The notes beneath the pieces are model-generated. The model did no database searches. It saw nothing but the letters and a program-made list of their open reading frames with translations, and was not told where the DNA came from. This document shows, in pieces, positions 35,997 through 45,738 of a stretch of DNA of 50,183 bases. The translations under genes and the position numbers were made by a program. How positions within the stretch are numbered: the first letter of the stretch is position 1; each line of letters opens with the position of its first letter. Source of the DNA: Nostoc sp. CHAB 5836. Lineage in GTDB: Bacteria > Cyanobacteriota > Cyanobacteriia > Cyanobacteriales > Nostocaceae. The stretch is from the NCBI RefSeq assembly GCF_020829445.1, contig NZ_JAIVFV010000035.1, positions 1 to 50,183 on the forward strand, in the 5' to 3' direction.

Positions 35997-38900
35997 ATGA
36001 AAACATCTACCAAATTGCTATCTCGCTTAGACTATTACTACCAGCAAATAAAAACGATCATCCTGACTCGGCAAAATCCAATTACGGGTTTACTACCTGC
36101 GAGTACAGCGATTACAGCCCACGGCGATTATACTGATGCCTGGGTGCGAGACAATGTTTATAGCATTTTGGCAGTTTGGGGTTTAGGACTTGCATACCGC
36201 AAAATTGATGACGATGAGGGACGCACTTATGAATTAGAACACAGCGTCATCAAACTAATGCGCGGGTTGTTGTTTGCAATGATGCGACAGGCTCATAAAG
36301 TAGAAACATTTAAACATACTCAGTCGCTACTAGATGGACTGCACGCCAAATATAATACCGCCACTGGTGACATTGTTGTTGGTGATGACCAATGGGGACA
36401 TTTGCAATTGGATGCCACATCTATATTTTTGCTGATGTTGGGGCAAATGACGGCAGGAGGATTGCAAATAATTTATACCATTGATGAAGTGAATTTCGTC
36501 CAAAATCTGGTTTACTATATTGGACGAGCTTACCGCACACCAGATTACGGCATTTGGGAACGTGGTAATAAAATTAATCGTGGTAGCGCTGAGTTAAATA
36601 CCAGTTCTGTAGGTATGGCAAAAGCTGCTTTAGAAGCTATCAACGGACTGGATTTGTTTGGTGTGCGTGGTAGTCAAGCATCGGTGATTCATGTACTACC
36701 TGATGAAATCGCCCGCGCCCGGATTACTTTAGAATCCCTATTACCGAGAGAATCTGGTTCCAAAGAAATTGATGCGGCGCTGTTGAGTATTATTAGTTAT
36801 CCTGCCTTTGCAGTGGAAGATTTGCAATTACGCGATCGCACCTTTAACGATATTATCAATAAACTCGCTGGTAAATACGGCTGCAAGCGCTTTCTGCGTG
36901 ATGGACACCAAACCGTTTTAGAAGATAATCAACGTTTACACTATGAACCGTGGGAACTCAAGCAATTTGAGCATATTGAATGCGAATGGCCGTTATTTTT
37001 CACTTATTTAGTTCTAGATGGATTATTTCGCGGCGAACGAGAACAAGTGAAAAAATACCGGGAGCTTTTAGAATCATTACTTATAGAACAAAATGGTTTA
37101 CGCTTATTACCAGAACTTTATTACGTTCCCGCAGAAAACATAGAAGCAGAAAAGTTAGCACCCCAAACACAACCACGTTTGCCCAATGAAAATATTCCCT
37201 TAGTGTGGGCACAGAGTTTATATTTTCTCAGTCAAATGTTGAGTGAAGGGTTCCTTGCGGTGGGTGATATCGACCCTTTAGGAAGACATTTGTGTGTGGG
37301 GAAACAGCGCGATGCACTGGTACAAATTGCCTTATTAGCAGAAGATGAAAATTTACAAGCTCAACTAGAAGTCCACGGGATTGAAACACAAACACCCGCT
37401 CAAGTAGAACCGATTCAAGTGAGAAAAGCTGAAGAATTTTCAGCCATTTATACTCAAATTGGACGTAATGAAAAACTGGGTTTAACTGGCCGTCCAGTGC
37501 GGCGGCTGCGGAGTTTAACGACATCCAGAATATTTCGGATTAGTGGTGAAACAATTGTATTTTTGCCTTCATTTTCCGATTCTCAACAGTTTTACTTAAC
37601 CCTTGATTACCATTTTCTGTTAGATCAAATTAGAAGCGAACTAGCTTACATTCAAAAATATTGGAGCGATTTAGGGCGTCCTACCTTGACTTTGATGTTG
37701 ACGCACACCATGTTAGAAATCGGTTCAGAAGCATTACTAGAACTAATGCAAGAACTAAAAAATGGTGTTTGTAACGGTGTGCGGGTGAAATTAGGGCGGC
37801 TAAATCAGCTAATGTTGACAGCTGGAATCCAAAGAATTGATTTTCTACCCAATGCAGAATTTTTGCGATCGCCAGTGAAAAATGCTAGTCCACGTTGCGA
37901 TCATTTAGCATATCATCCTGAGAAAAATTGGCGCTTAGGACATACCCAAGAATTTCAAATGGAGTGTGAAACCAACTTTGGGTTATTGCTTTCTTATTTG
38001 CGCTCATCAGAGAATATCTACGAGCAAATCGAATTATTGCAAACTTTGACTCGCTTGCAGGGAATGGAATTTGACACTGGGTATGGCGGCCCAGGATACC
38101 CCGTCACCGTAGCCGATTTACTAGATGAAGTTTACACCAAAGCTGGAGATTTAGGTATTTGGGCAGTAGTGCGTCGGGCTGCGGGGTTGCGGCAAATGGT
38201 TGATATCAGCCTATCAGATGCAGTGACAAGTATTTTGGTACGGGGTAAGCAAATTGCCGTGGGTAAAGCTTACAGTGAAGCGTCCTTGATTACCGTACCC
38301 ATGTCTCACGATGAAATTGCCGATAAAATAAATCATTTTTGTCGTGAAGATATACGCGATCGCGTCCTAACCCAAGAGATTTTAATCTATCTTGGCATCT
38401 TAATTCGCTCAGAACCGGAACTATTTCAGGGACTATTAACCTTGAGAGTCGGCTATCTCATCTTATTGATCACCAGCGAACTAGCGCGGGAATTACACGT
38501 CACTCAAGATGAAGCGTACGATTACTTAATGCAACTTTCACCCTTTGAAGTGAAAATGCGCTTACGTCAGGTATTAACTGGATATACTGGCATGAGTAAC
38601 CTGTTACGCCAGCAAGAATCACTGCACGTTAAGCAAAAAGAAAGCGATATTGCTTGGGTAGTGTCACCAGCAATCGGAGAAGGAATAGAAGTTCCGCCGG
38701 GTGGTTGGCGACGGTTTCGCCAAGCCGAGGGTGCAACAGGACGCGTACCAAAAGACTTTTTCAAGAAAATTTGGCTATTAATGCGACATTGTAAAGGTCT
38801 AGTAATTGGTGATAAACTAGAGCGTCGCAATCGTTTAGATAGTGAATTGATGTTGTCAGAAATGACAGCAGGGGAAAGAAATTTTGCTTTGTTAGTTGAG

Positions 38901-39203
38901 CATTTGCTGAATAAAATCGAAGCTCCAGAATACCGACAGGTTAACATTGAAGCATTAATCGAATTAGCTGCGATCGCTGCCAATAATCCAAAATTGCAAG
39001 TCGAAGAATATATCGTCTTAGATGTGTTAGTCGGCCATGCAGTGCGATTGGCGTGGCTAGAAAACCATACTCATCGCAGCGATCGCTATGATGAGGATAA
39101 AGCTAGTGCGTGGCGATCGTTTTACAATACCTCTCCCAGAGATTGTGCTAGTTATATTTTGAAGGCATTTAGGTTCTTGACGGAATTTGTGAAAGATTTT
39201 TAA
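35997..39203 (+). CDS. GH15 / phosphorylase-kinase-alpha-like protein
   Basis: 1068 residues from the ATG at 35997; a TTG at 35913 would add 28 residues. The N-terminal half is an (alpha/alpha)6 glucoamylase-like domain: NPITGLLPASTAITAHGDYTDAWVRDNVYS, MRGLLFAMMRQAHKVE, GIWERGNKINRGSAELNTSSVGMAKAALEA and HYEPWELKQFEHIECEWPLFF are family motifs. The C-terminal half resembles the regulatory alpha/beta subunits of eukaryotic phosphorylase kinase. Such proteins are widespread in cyanobacteria, presumably acting in glycogen metabolism, but the reaction is not established. It stands alone, with no obvious operon partner. Confidence 0.87.
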   Translation: MKTSTKLLSRLDYYYQQIKTIILTRQNPITGLLPASTAITAHGDYTDAWVRDNVYSILAVWGLGLAYRKIDDDEGRTYELEHSVIKLMRGLLFAMMRQAHKVETFKHTQSLLDGLHAKYNTATGDIVVGDDQWGHLQLDATSIFLLMLGQMTAGGLQIIYTIDEVNFVQNLVYYIGRAYRTPDYGIWERGNKINRGSAELNTSSVGMAKAALEAINGLDLFGVRGSQASVIHVLPDEIARARITLESLLPRESGSKEIDAALLSIISYPAFAVEDLQLRDRTFNDIINKLAGKYGCKRFLRDGHQTVLEDNQRLHYEPWELKQFEHIECEWPLFFTYLVLDGLFRGEREQVKKYRELLESLLIEQNGLRLLPELYYVPAENIEAEKLAPQTQPRLPNENIPLVWAQSLYFLSQMLSEGFLAVGDIDPLGRHLCVGKQRDALVQIALLAEDENLQAQLEVHGIETQTPAQVEPIQVRKAEEFSAIYTQIGRNEKLGLTGRPVRRLRSLTTSRIFRISGETIVFLPSFSDSQQFYLTLDYHFLLDQIRSELAYIQKYWSDLGRPTLTLMLTHTMLEIGSEALLELMQELKNGVCNGVRVKLGRLNQLMLTAGIQRIDFLPNAEFLRSPVKNASPRCDHLAYHPEKNWRLGHTQEFQMECETNFGLLLSYLRSSENIYEQIELLQTLTRLQGMEFDTGYGGPGYPVTVADLLDEVYTKAGDLGIWAVVRRAAGLRQMVDISLSDAVTSILVRGKQIAVGKAYSEASLITVPMSHDEIADKINHFCREDIRDRVLTQEILIYLGILIRSEPELFQGLLTLRVGYLILLITSELARELHVTQDEAYDYLMQLSPFEVKMRLRQVLTGYTGMSNLLRQQESLHVKQKESDIAWVVSPAIGEGIEVPPGGWRRFRQAEGATGRVPKDFFKKIWLLMRHCKGLVIGDKLERRNRLDSELMLSEMTAGERNFALLVEHLLNKIEAPEYRQVNIEALIELAAIAANNPKLQVEEYIVLDVLVGHAVRLAWLENHTHRSDRYDEDKASAWRSFYNTSPRDCASYILKAFRFLTEFVKDF

Positions 39204-39244
39204 ACGCAGAGGGACGCGAAGGAAAGCGCAGAGGGTCGCAGAGG

Positions 39245-39424
39245 ATGAGAGAGAATGAGTTGAGTGGGCTGATTATTGGTTGTGCGATGAGGGTACATAC
39301 TACTTTGGGGCCTGGTTTATTGGAGTCGGCTTATGAACAGTGTTTGGATTATGAGTTGAAGAAAGCCGGATTGAATGTAGGTAAGCAAATTCCATTGCCA
39401 TTGGTTTACCAAGATGTAATATAA
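39245..39424 (+). pseudogene. Truncated GxxExxY family protein
   Basis: A 59-codon frame: start RENELSGLIIGCAMRVHTTL, then GPGLLESAYEQCLDYEL (the GxxExxY motif), then IPLPLVYQDVI and stop. Full-length members are about 120-130 residues and continue after LPLVYKDV with the PD-(D/E)XK-like core (IDILVE...VELKA), which is absent here. The sequence after 39425 does not supply it in any frame. It is thus a 5' fragment, cut just before the putative nuclease core. Confidence 0.75.
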
Positions 39425-39529
39425 GCTTATTTACGTTTCGTAACATACTTGACTTTTTTCGTACCAACGTACTTACAAAAAATATTGATTTCAGGTTTCT
39501 GTAAAAATAATTCTTGCCAGGACAAAAAT

Positions 39530-41131
39530 ATGTTTAGTTTTCTCAGAACTTCTCTGAGCTTAGTTACTGCTGTCTTGATTTTAGTGCTAACTCCCTTCGC
39601 AAGGGTTAAGGCTGAAGATTCACTAGGAGTTTCAACAACTGACAAAAGTACTGATTCCCTTCAAAAAGTTAGTCGATATGCTCAACTGGATTCTGCACCA
39701 GTCACTTCAGTTACTCAGCTTTCTGATGTGCAACCGACTGACTGGGCATTTCAAGCATTGCAGTCTCTAGTTGAGCGTTATGGCTGTATTGCTGGATACC
39801 CCGATGGTAGTTTCAAAGGGAATCGTGCCATGACTCGCTTTGAGTTTGCTACTGCATTAAACGCCTGCTTAGACAAAGTTAATCAACAAATTGATGCTGA
39901 TATTACAGCGATGGTTAACAAAGAAGATTTGGCGACTTTGCAAAAGCTACAAGAGGAATTTGCAACAGAACTTGCTACCTTACGGGGTAGAGTTGATGCC
40001 TTGGAAGCACGTACCGAACAGCTAGAGGAACAGGAGTTTTCTACCACCACAAAACTTAATGCTCAAGTGATATTTGCTGCTACAGATGCTTTTGGAGATG
40101 CTAGTCCTAGTGGAAATGGGGATCAAAGCAACCTCACATTTTCTAGTCGGGTGCGTCTCAACTTTGATAGCAGCTTTACTGGACAAGATCGGCTGCGGAT
40201 AAGATTTCAGGCGAGTAATGTGATAAACCCAACTGCACCTGGAAATGAAGCTCGTTTAAGCTTCCAATCTGGTAGTGATACAAATAATAATGTTTTCCTC
40301 AGTAAGCTGGAATATCGTTTTCCCATAGGCGATAAGGTAAGTTTTCTGTTGGGTACAGGTTTTAATACTTACTTTGATGATGCGGATGTGATTAATCCTC
40401 TGCAAAGCGATGGGAATGCTGCTATTTCTCGATTCGGTCGATACAGTCCGATTTTTCGTTTAGGTGGAGATACGGGTGTAGGTGTGACTTTTAAGCCGAA
40501 TGGCAATTTCAAAGCAGAGATGTTTTATTTAGCAGGTAATACCAACAACCCTGGTAGCGGCTTGTTCACTGGTAAATATGGTGCATTGGGGCAGATTGTA
40601 TTCTATCCAAACGAAAAAGATCCAATTACCAAAATTGCCTTCACTTACGTTAATGCTTACAACGACGACGGTTTAGCACATAATACGGGCAGCTTATTAT
40701 CTAATTTGCGAGGCAGAAAAGTTTCCTCTAATTCCTTTGGGATTGAAACGAATGTAAATATTAGTAATGGCTTTCAACTTGGTGGATGGGTAAGCTACAC
40801 CAATGCGCGGGCGCTGAGTGGAGAGGTCAAAGGCGATGCTGATATTTGGAGCTGGGCTGCCACCCTAGCCTTTCCGGATTTGGGCAAAAAGGGTAATTTG
40901 GGAGGGATTATCATCGGGATGCAGCCTAAGTTGACTGGTACTTCAGCACCCCTATCGGGCTTACCTCGTCGTGATCCAGATACTGGATTTCATATTGAAG
41001 GATTTTATCGATATAAAATCAACGATAATATCAGTGTTACTCCTGGTTTGATTTGGCTGACAGCACCAAATCACAACGAACAGAATGGGGACATTTTTTT
41101 AGGAGTAGTTAGAACTACCTTTGAGATTTGA
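39530..41131 (+). CDS. SLH-domain OprB-type outer-membrane porin
   Basis: 533 residues from the ATG at 39530 (AGGA seven bases upstream), giving a clean signal peptide (FLRTSLSLVTAVLILVLTP, cleavage near VKA). An SLH domain follows at about 50-100 (LSDVQPTDWAFQALQSLVER, GCIAGYPDGSFKGNRAMTRF), which binds peptidoglycan-linked polymer. Then comes a coiled coil (LATLRGRVDALEARTEQLEEQ) and a beta-barrel of the OprB type ending in FLGVVRTTFEI, with the terminal aromatic/aliphatic pattern of outer-membrane proteins. Cyanobacterial members are abundant porins, several implicated in inorganic iron uptake. That would fit the iron-stress genes in this window, but specificity cannot be read from sequence. 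Confidence 0.9.
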   Translation: MFSFLRTSLSLVTAVLILVLTPFARVKAEDSLGVSTTDKSTDSLQKVSRYAQLDSAPVTSVTQLSDVQPTDWAFQALQSLVERYGCIAGYPDGSFKGNRAMTRFEFATALNACLDKVNQQIDADITAMVNKEDLATLQKLQEEFATELATLRGRVDALEARTEQLEEQEFSTTTKLNAQVIFAATDAFGDASPSGNGDQSNLTFSSRVRLNFDSSFTGQDRLRIRFQASNVINPTAPGNEARLSFQSGSDTNNNVFLSKLEYRFPIGDKVSFLLGTGFNTYFDDADVINPLQSDGNAAISRFGRYSPIFRLGGDTGVGVTFKPNGNFKAEMFYLAGNTNNPGSGLFTGKYGALGQIVFYPNEKDPITKIAFTYVNAYNDDGLAHNTGSLLSNLRGRKVSSNSFGIETNVNISNGFQLGGWVSYTNARALSGEVKGDADIWSWAATLAFPDLGKKGNLGGIIIGMQPKLTGTSAPLSGLPRRDPDTGFHIEGFYRYKINDNISVTPGLIWLTAPNHNEQNGDIFLGVVRTTFEI

Positions 41132-41472
41132 ACTAAAACTCCTATAGATAGGAAATACGAAATAGGGGACTGACAAGAAATAAATTACTCAAATAAACGA
41201 ACCACAGAGGCGCAAAGAGCGCAGAGGAATGAAGAGAAGAGAGTTTTTTGGGTATTTTTTTATTTGGAAGTGCTTAGTACAGATGCAGCATAAAATCGTG
41301 GCGAATTGAGGGTTGAAATTTAAACGCATAGGCGCTTTGCCTTCCCGCAGGGTAGGGGCGCAAAGGGAAGCGCAAAGGAACGCAAAGAGAATTCGCTACG
41401 AATTTATGAAATATTGTACTTAGGGAATAGGGAATAGCAACTTAATTTTTTTGCCTTATTCCCCATTCCCAA
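41132..41472. other. Gene-free region
   Basis: Convergent 3' flanks. It contains AACCACAGAGGCGCAAAGAG-type interspersed repeat sequence (41201-41225, again near 41345-41390). No ORF looks coding. Confidence 0.5.
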
Positions 41473-41976
41473 TTATTGATATCCCTGCCAAGGTGTGACT
41501 TCAAGTTTGCCGCTAGGCTTGAATATTACTTGGAAGTGAGCGAGAGGTTCTTTGTTGTTGGGAGCAGCTACATTGGAACCGTAGATATCGTTGAACATTT
41601 TGGGAAGGGGTGTTTCCCGGAAATAGTCAAAGGCGACTTGATTGAGTGGTTCATAGTCAGCAATTACACTATCTTTGTTGACTGCTACCCGATATTTCAA
41701 ATCTCGCGTAAAGGTGGGAGTACCACTCCAACTTTGGCGAAGTGCATTATAAAGCTTTTGATTTAAACCTTTAGTTATATTAGAGTCAGTAATTTTTGCA
41801 CCGATTACTTCTGGCGTCCTAGCATATCCGCGCCAAGGGCTAACTTGTAGCACACCATTTGTAGTAAATACTATTCGGAATTGGGCGATGGGTTCATTGG
41901 AAATAGGAGCGCGGTTAGCAGGATTGTAAAGTAATTTAGGCAGAGGAGTTTGCCCGACTTTTAATCGGCATCCCAT
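41473..41976 (-). CDS. Hypothetical protein built of two copies of a ~50-residue motif
   Basis: 167 residues. Two repeats: TPLPKLLYNPANRAPISNEP, then IAQFRIVFTTNGVLQVSPWRGY near the N-terminus, and TPLPKMFNDIYG, then NNKEPLAHFQVIFKPSGKLEVTPWQGYQ at the C-terminal end. Between them lies a charged/helical segment (VIGAKITDSNITKGLNQKL). The first repeat starts almost at the initiation codon without the DYFRE-like lead-in seen before the second, and there is no signal peptide, so the protein may have lost its N-terminus. I do not recognise the family. It stands alone on the minus strand. Confidence 0.55.
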   Translation of the reverse strand: MGCRLKVGQTPLPKLLYNPANRAPISNEPIAQFRIVFTTNGVLQVSPWRGYARTPEVIGAKITDSNITKGLNQKLYNALRQSWSGTPTFTRDLKYRVAVNKDSVIADYEPLNQVAFDYFRETPLPKMFNDIYGSNVAAPNNKEPLAHFQVIFKPSGKLEVTPWQGYQ

Positions 41977-43032
41977 AAACAATAACCTTTTACACAGTCA
42001 ATTTTTGCTATTTTTATGTTTATTCACGCCTATATACTTAATTACATATGTATTTACATAGTACAGATTCCAATCGGAACTACAAGTATTAAGGATACCG
42101 GCATCTATAAGGCTGTTACGTGAGAAGTATTGGCTTGAGAACACTATCAAAGTTTGCAATTTATCATCGAAAATGGATTTTTGTAGTCTGTTAGGCACAT
42201 CATAAATAACACCATTAGCCTATATGAACAGGTTTATTGCATAGCTAGAGCCTGTAGCTTATAGCTATAACGATAATAATTTGTTGGCGTTATCCTGATT
42301 AGTGTCTAAAGTCGATAATAAAGGACTGTATCATTAAAAATATGACATGATTCGTAGACTTACGGATATTTATGGAAACTTTAAAAATCATTTTTGTGCT
42401 ACTTCCCGCTTGAATGAGCAGAAAAAGATATGCAAGCACAGTTGTTTTTTACTCAACTCGTCTTCGGAACATTTGCTCTGACTATCTCCAAAAAAATAGC
42501 TGTTTTTTAAACTTTACATAAAATTTATATTTGACGTAAGTAGATGGTTGATTGAGACAGGAAGATATTCAATATCCATTGGAAAAATGATATTAGCAGT
42601 TTATTTGATGCTTATAACAACCTGATGAAAATTTATCTTACTTTTCCCACTTTTCCCACCTTTCCTACTTTTAACCATTACTTCTAAAAGAGTAGCTGGA
42701 GAAATTTTCCTACTTGACCGAGAATTAGATGAAAATTTTAATTGACTGGTCAAGAAGACAGAGGACAGTTCATAAGCTACTATTTTAAATTAGGAATTAG
42801 GAATTATTCCTACATATTACATTTGGTAGATGATGAAATCGAATATTACAAATGATTTCAAGTTGCCATAACAGTTCTATTTGTGAAAAAACAAAGTACA
42901 TTTGTACATCCTTATTCACTGTTCCCTGCCTCAACTAGTAATTTCACAACTCCTGCAAGGATTGCTATATATCAACGAAGAATCCAATCTTGCTGAAATT
43001 ATGGTTTCCTGGTAAAATGAGATAATCAATAT

Positions 43033-43180
43033 TAGGACTTACGCAAGTGTCACAAAAAATAAAAGCTTTTAGTTTGTAGTAAGAGCTACCCTACGGGAAC
43101 GCTTCGCGAACAGCCCTGATGAAAGAGGACTAAAGTCCTCACTACAAACTCCAAATAATATGCCAGTTGCGTAAGTCCTA
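43033..43180. repeat. MITE-like element, AGGACTTACGCAA family
   Basis: TAGGACTTACGCAAGTG at the left and TTGCGTAAGTCCTA at the right end, with an interior AGTTTGTAGTAAG...CTCACTACAAACT hairpin. A related right half is at 47896-47959. Confidence 0.75.
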
Positions 43181-43264
43181 AATATGATATTTTGGAATTA
43201 TGCTCAAAACAGATAAACTACGTCTATCTTGAAACCTGTAGTTCAACTCTTTTGAAAAGGATTT

Positions 43265-43362
43265 GCCCTCATCCCCAACCCCTTCTCCCAGACATGGGAT
43301 TCGGGGAGCTAGAATTTCAAAGTCCCTCTCCCAGATCTGGGAGAGGGATTTAGGGTGAGGGC
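43265..43362. repeat. Nested inverted repeat with a 24-bp perfect palindrome
   Basis: Outer arms GCCCTCATCC and GGTGAGGGC. Inside lies CCCTCTCCCAGATCTGGGAGAGGG (43324-43347), a perfect palindrome. A common type of cyanobacterial interspersed repeat. Confidence 0.65.
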
Positions 43363-43598
43363 GAAAAGTACGGTTCTCAACTTAGATGAGGTTTAAATAG
43401 GAAAAAAAGACTCAGTAAGCCTAGAGGAATAAATTAATATTTAGTATATTTTGGGAGTGATATTTATTGCGGAAAAACAGCAATAAATGATACGATTGAA
43501 AATTTCCAAAAACTGATATTCATTACAACTTAAGAAACAAATAATAGGGACAATGGGGGCAGAATAAAAACCTGATGATTTGCGCTCGGAGACGAATA

Positions 43599-45317
43599 AT
43601 GGTAGCGATCGCAGAAAACGTTCAGCATCGGCTAAGTATACAAACTGTAGAAATTGCCCCTAACACAACGGCGATTCGCTCTCTTGATTGGGATCGCGAT
43701 CGCTTTGATATCGAATTCGGACTGCAAAACGGCACAACCTACAATTCATATCTAATTAGGGGTGAACAAACAGTTTTGATTGATACTTCTCACCAGAAGT
43801 TTCGTGATCTGTATTTAGAGACCCTCAAAGGTCTTGTAAACCTCAAGACAATTGATTACATAATTGTCAGTCACACAGAGCCAGACCATAGCGGCTTAGT
43901 AGAAGATGTTCTCCAGTTAGCTCCTAGAGCTACCGTCTTAGCCTCAAAAGTTGCGCTTCAGTTTTTGGAAGGCTTAGTACACGATCCATTTTCTAAGCGA
44001 GTTGTGAAAACCGGCGATCGCATAGATATAGGTAAAGGACACGAAATTGAATTTGTGAGTGCGCCTAACCTGCACTGGCCGGATACAATCTTTAGCTTTG
44101 ACCGCAAAACCCAAATTCTCTACACCTGTGATGCTTTTGGGATGCACTTCTGTGACGATCGCACCTTCGACGAAGATTTAGAAGCGATCGAAGCTGACTT
44201 TAGATTTTACTACGACTGCTTGATGGGCCCTAATGCTCGTTCGCTGCTGAATGCGATGAAGCGGATGGGTGATCTTGGAAAGATTAATATCATCGCTAAC
44301 GGTCACGGCCCTTTATTATACCACCATCTAGATGTTTTAACCGGGTGCTACGAAAATTGGAGCCAAAAACAAGCAAAAGCAGAAACAACAGTTGGCTTGT
44401 TTTTTGTCTCAGAATATGGTTATGGTGAGCGCCTTGGTCACGCAATTGCCGAAGGTATATTGAAAACTGGCATTGGGGTAGAAGTACTGGATTTGAGTAC
44501 TGCTGAAAGCCAAGAAATTCAAGAACTAGCCGGGAGAGCAGCTGGCATCATTATTGGTATGCCCCCAACTACCTCCGCCGCCGCCCAAGCTAGTATCAGT
44601 TCGGTGCTAGCTGTCGCCAAGAACAAGCAATTTCTTGGGCTGTTTGAATGTTACGGTGGGGATGATGAACCCATTGATACACTGCGCAGACAATTTCTTG
44701 ACTCTGGCATCAAAGAAGCATTTCCACCCATTCGGATTAAAGAAGCTCCCAGCGACTCTACATTCCAGTTGTGTGAAGAAGCGGGTAAAGACATCGGACA
44801 ATTGCTAGTGCGCGATCGCAACATCAAGCAAATCAAGTCCCTTGATGTCAACATGGAAAAGGCCCTGGGTCGCATTAGCAGTGGACTGTATATAGTCACC
44901 ACGAAAAAAGGAAATGTGTCAAGCGCAATGCTGGCATCCTGGGTAACGCAAGCGAGTTTGCAACCATTAGGATTCACAATTGCCGTTGCTAAAGACCGCG
45001 CCATTGATTCCTTAATGCAAGTAGGCGATCGCTTTGTCCTCAACGTTTTGGAAGAAGGTAATTTTCAAGAACTCAAAAAGCACTTTCTCAAGCGCTTGCA
45101 TCCTGGTGCTGACCGCTTTGCAGGAGTGAAAACTCAAACCGCGAAAAACGGTTCGCCGATTTTGGCAGATGCTTTAGCATACATGGAATGTGAAATACAG
45201 ACCAGCATGGAATGCAGCGACCACTGGATTTTATACTGCACCGTCCAAGAAGGTCGGGTCTCCAAAAACGATGGATTGACAGCCGTTCGCCATCGCAAAG
45301 TAGGTAATTACTACTAA
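43599..45317 (+). CDS. flv3: Flavodiiron protein Flv3
   Basis: 572 residues from the ATG at 43599 (GGAG eight bases upstream). Domains: metallo-beta-lactamase-like diiron domain (1-260) with canonical ligands His92, Glu94, Asp96 and His97 (SHTEPDHSG), then LHWPDT, TCDAFGMH and ANGHGPLL; flavodoxin-like FMN domain (about 265-410, FFVSEYGYGERL); C-terminal flavin-reductase domain (about 430-572, SSAMLASWVTQAS). Flv1/Flv3 heterodimers reduce O2 to water with electrons from photosystem I (Mehler-like reaction), protecting against light fluctuation. It is followed by flv1 after a 421-bp gap. Adjacent flv3-flv1 order recalls the heterocyst-type flv3B-flv1B pair; A or B type cannot be decided by eye. 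Confidence 0.92.
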   Translation: MVAIAENVQHRLSIQTVEIAPNTTAIRSLDWDRDRFDIEFGLQNGTTYNSYLIRGEQTVLIDTSHQKFRDLYLETLKGLVNLKTIDYIIVSHTEPDHSGLVEDVLQLAPRATVLASKVALQFLEGLVHDPFSKRVVKTGDRIDIGKGHEIEFVSAPNLHWPDTIFSFDRKTQILYTCDAFGMHFCDDRTFDEDLEAIEADFRFYYDCLMGPNARSLLNAMKRMGDLGKINIIANGHGPLLYHHLDVLTGCYENWSQKQAKAETTVGLFFVSEYGYGERLGHAIAEGILKTGIGVEVLDLSTAESQEIQELAGRAAGIIIGMPPTTSAAAQASISSVLAVAKNKQFLGLFECYGGDDEPIDTLRRQFLDSGIKEAFPPIRIKEAPSDSTFQLCEEAGKDIGQLLVRDRNIKQIKSLDVNMEKALGRISSGLYIVTTKKGNVSSAMLASWVTQASLQPLGFTIAVAKDRAIDSLMQVGDRFVLNVLEEGNFQELKKHFLKRLHPGADRFAGVKTQTAKNGSPILADALAYMECEIQTSMECSDHWILYCTVQEGRVSKNDGLTAVRHRKVGNYY

Positions 45318-45394
45318 GAAAGAGTCCAGAGGTAACAGGTGACAGGGGACAGCAAAAAACTATCCCCTGTTTCCGATGATCCATACTCTTTGAC

Positions 45395-45570
45395 ATACCT
45401 CCCTGACCTAAAAGTTCAGAGATTCCTTGACGCTTCACCGAAACTAGCTACTAGGTAGTCTTACAGCCTCTCCACGTCCGTTTAGAGTCTCCCAATGCCC
45501 TATGGCGACTAGACATATCTTACCAGAAAGCCGTGCTAGAAGCACGGGGTTTTAAACCCAAATTTCTGAT
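45395..45570. mobile_element. IS200/IS605-like non-autonomous remnant
   Basis: The segment ends with CCGTGCT-AGA-AGCACGG followed by GGTTTTAAACCC (45531-45558), the type of subterminal hairpin found at right ends of IS200/IS605 elements in Nostoc-like genomes. Upstream lies the stretch TCTCCACGTCCGTTTAGAGT, also reminiscent of such ends. No tnpA or tnpB remains. Boundaries are approximate. Confidence 0.5.
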
Positions 45571-45574
45571 AACC

Positions 45575-45689
45575 CAATACCGTTCAGTTAAGGATTTTCT
45601 GGAGAACCATAGGCCTGTAGAGACGTTGCATTGCAACGTCTCTACACTGTCCACTGGACAAGGGTTTTAGCCTTAAGTGAACCGTATTG
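45575..45689. repeat. MITE-like element, CAATACGGTT family, with 31-bp palindrome
   Basis: The left end CAATACCGTTCAGTTAAGG pairs with the right end CCTTAAGTGAACCGTATTG. The centre holds TGTAGAGACGTTGCA-T-TGCAACGTCTCTACA (45616-45646), perfect 15-bp arms. Confidence 0.8.
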
Positions 45690-45738
45690 CTCTATAACCT
45701 ATTTCCTATTCCCTGTTCCCTAACTTTATCCAACAGCT

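Larger units (their letters stand above)
41983..43598. other. Long gene-free region upstream of flv3
   Basis: About 1.6 kb of AT-rich DNA without a credible gene. It holds one AGGACTTACGCAA-type element (43033-43180), a GCCCTCATCC...GGTGAGGGC inverted repeat (43265-43362) and the flv3 promoter region. Confidence 0.55.
45318..45738. other. flv3-flv1 spacer occupied by repeats
   Basis: A hairpin ACAGGGGA/TCCCCTGT (45342-45370) just after flv3, then an IS200/IS605-end-like remnant (45395-45570) and a CAATACGGTT-family element (45575-45689). No gene; the spacer separates two genes that work as one complex. Confidence 0.65.

Noticed and set aside
41998..42198. Minus-strand frame of 66 codons
   Set aside because: AT-rich, Asn/Lys-heavy, no recognisable motif; kept only as part of the question about the two-repeat protein.
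45318..45738. A gene between the flavodiiron genes, as in flv4-sll0218-flv2
   Set aside because: The gap contains only repeats and no open frame, and both proteins match Flv3 and Flv1 rather than Flv4 and Flv2.
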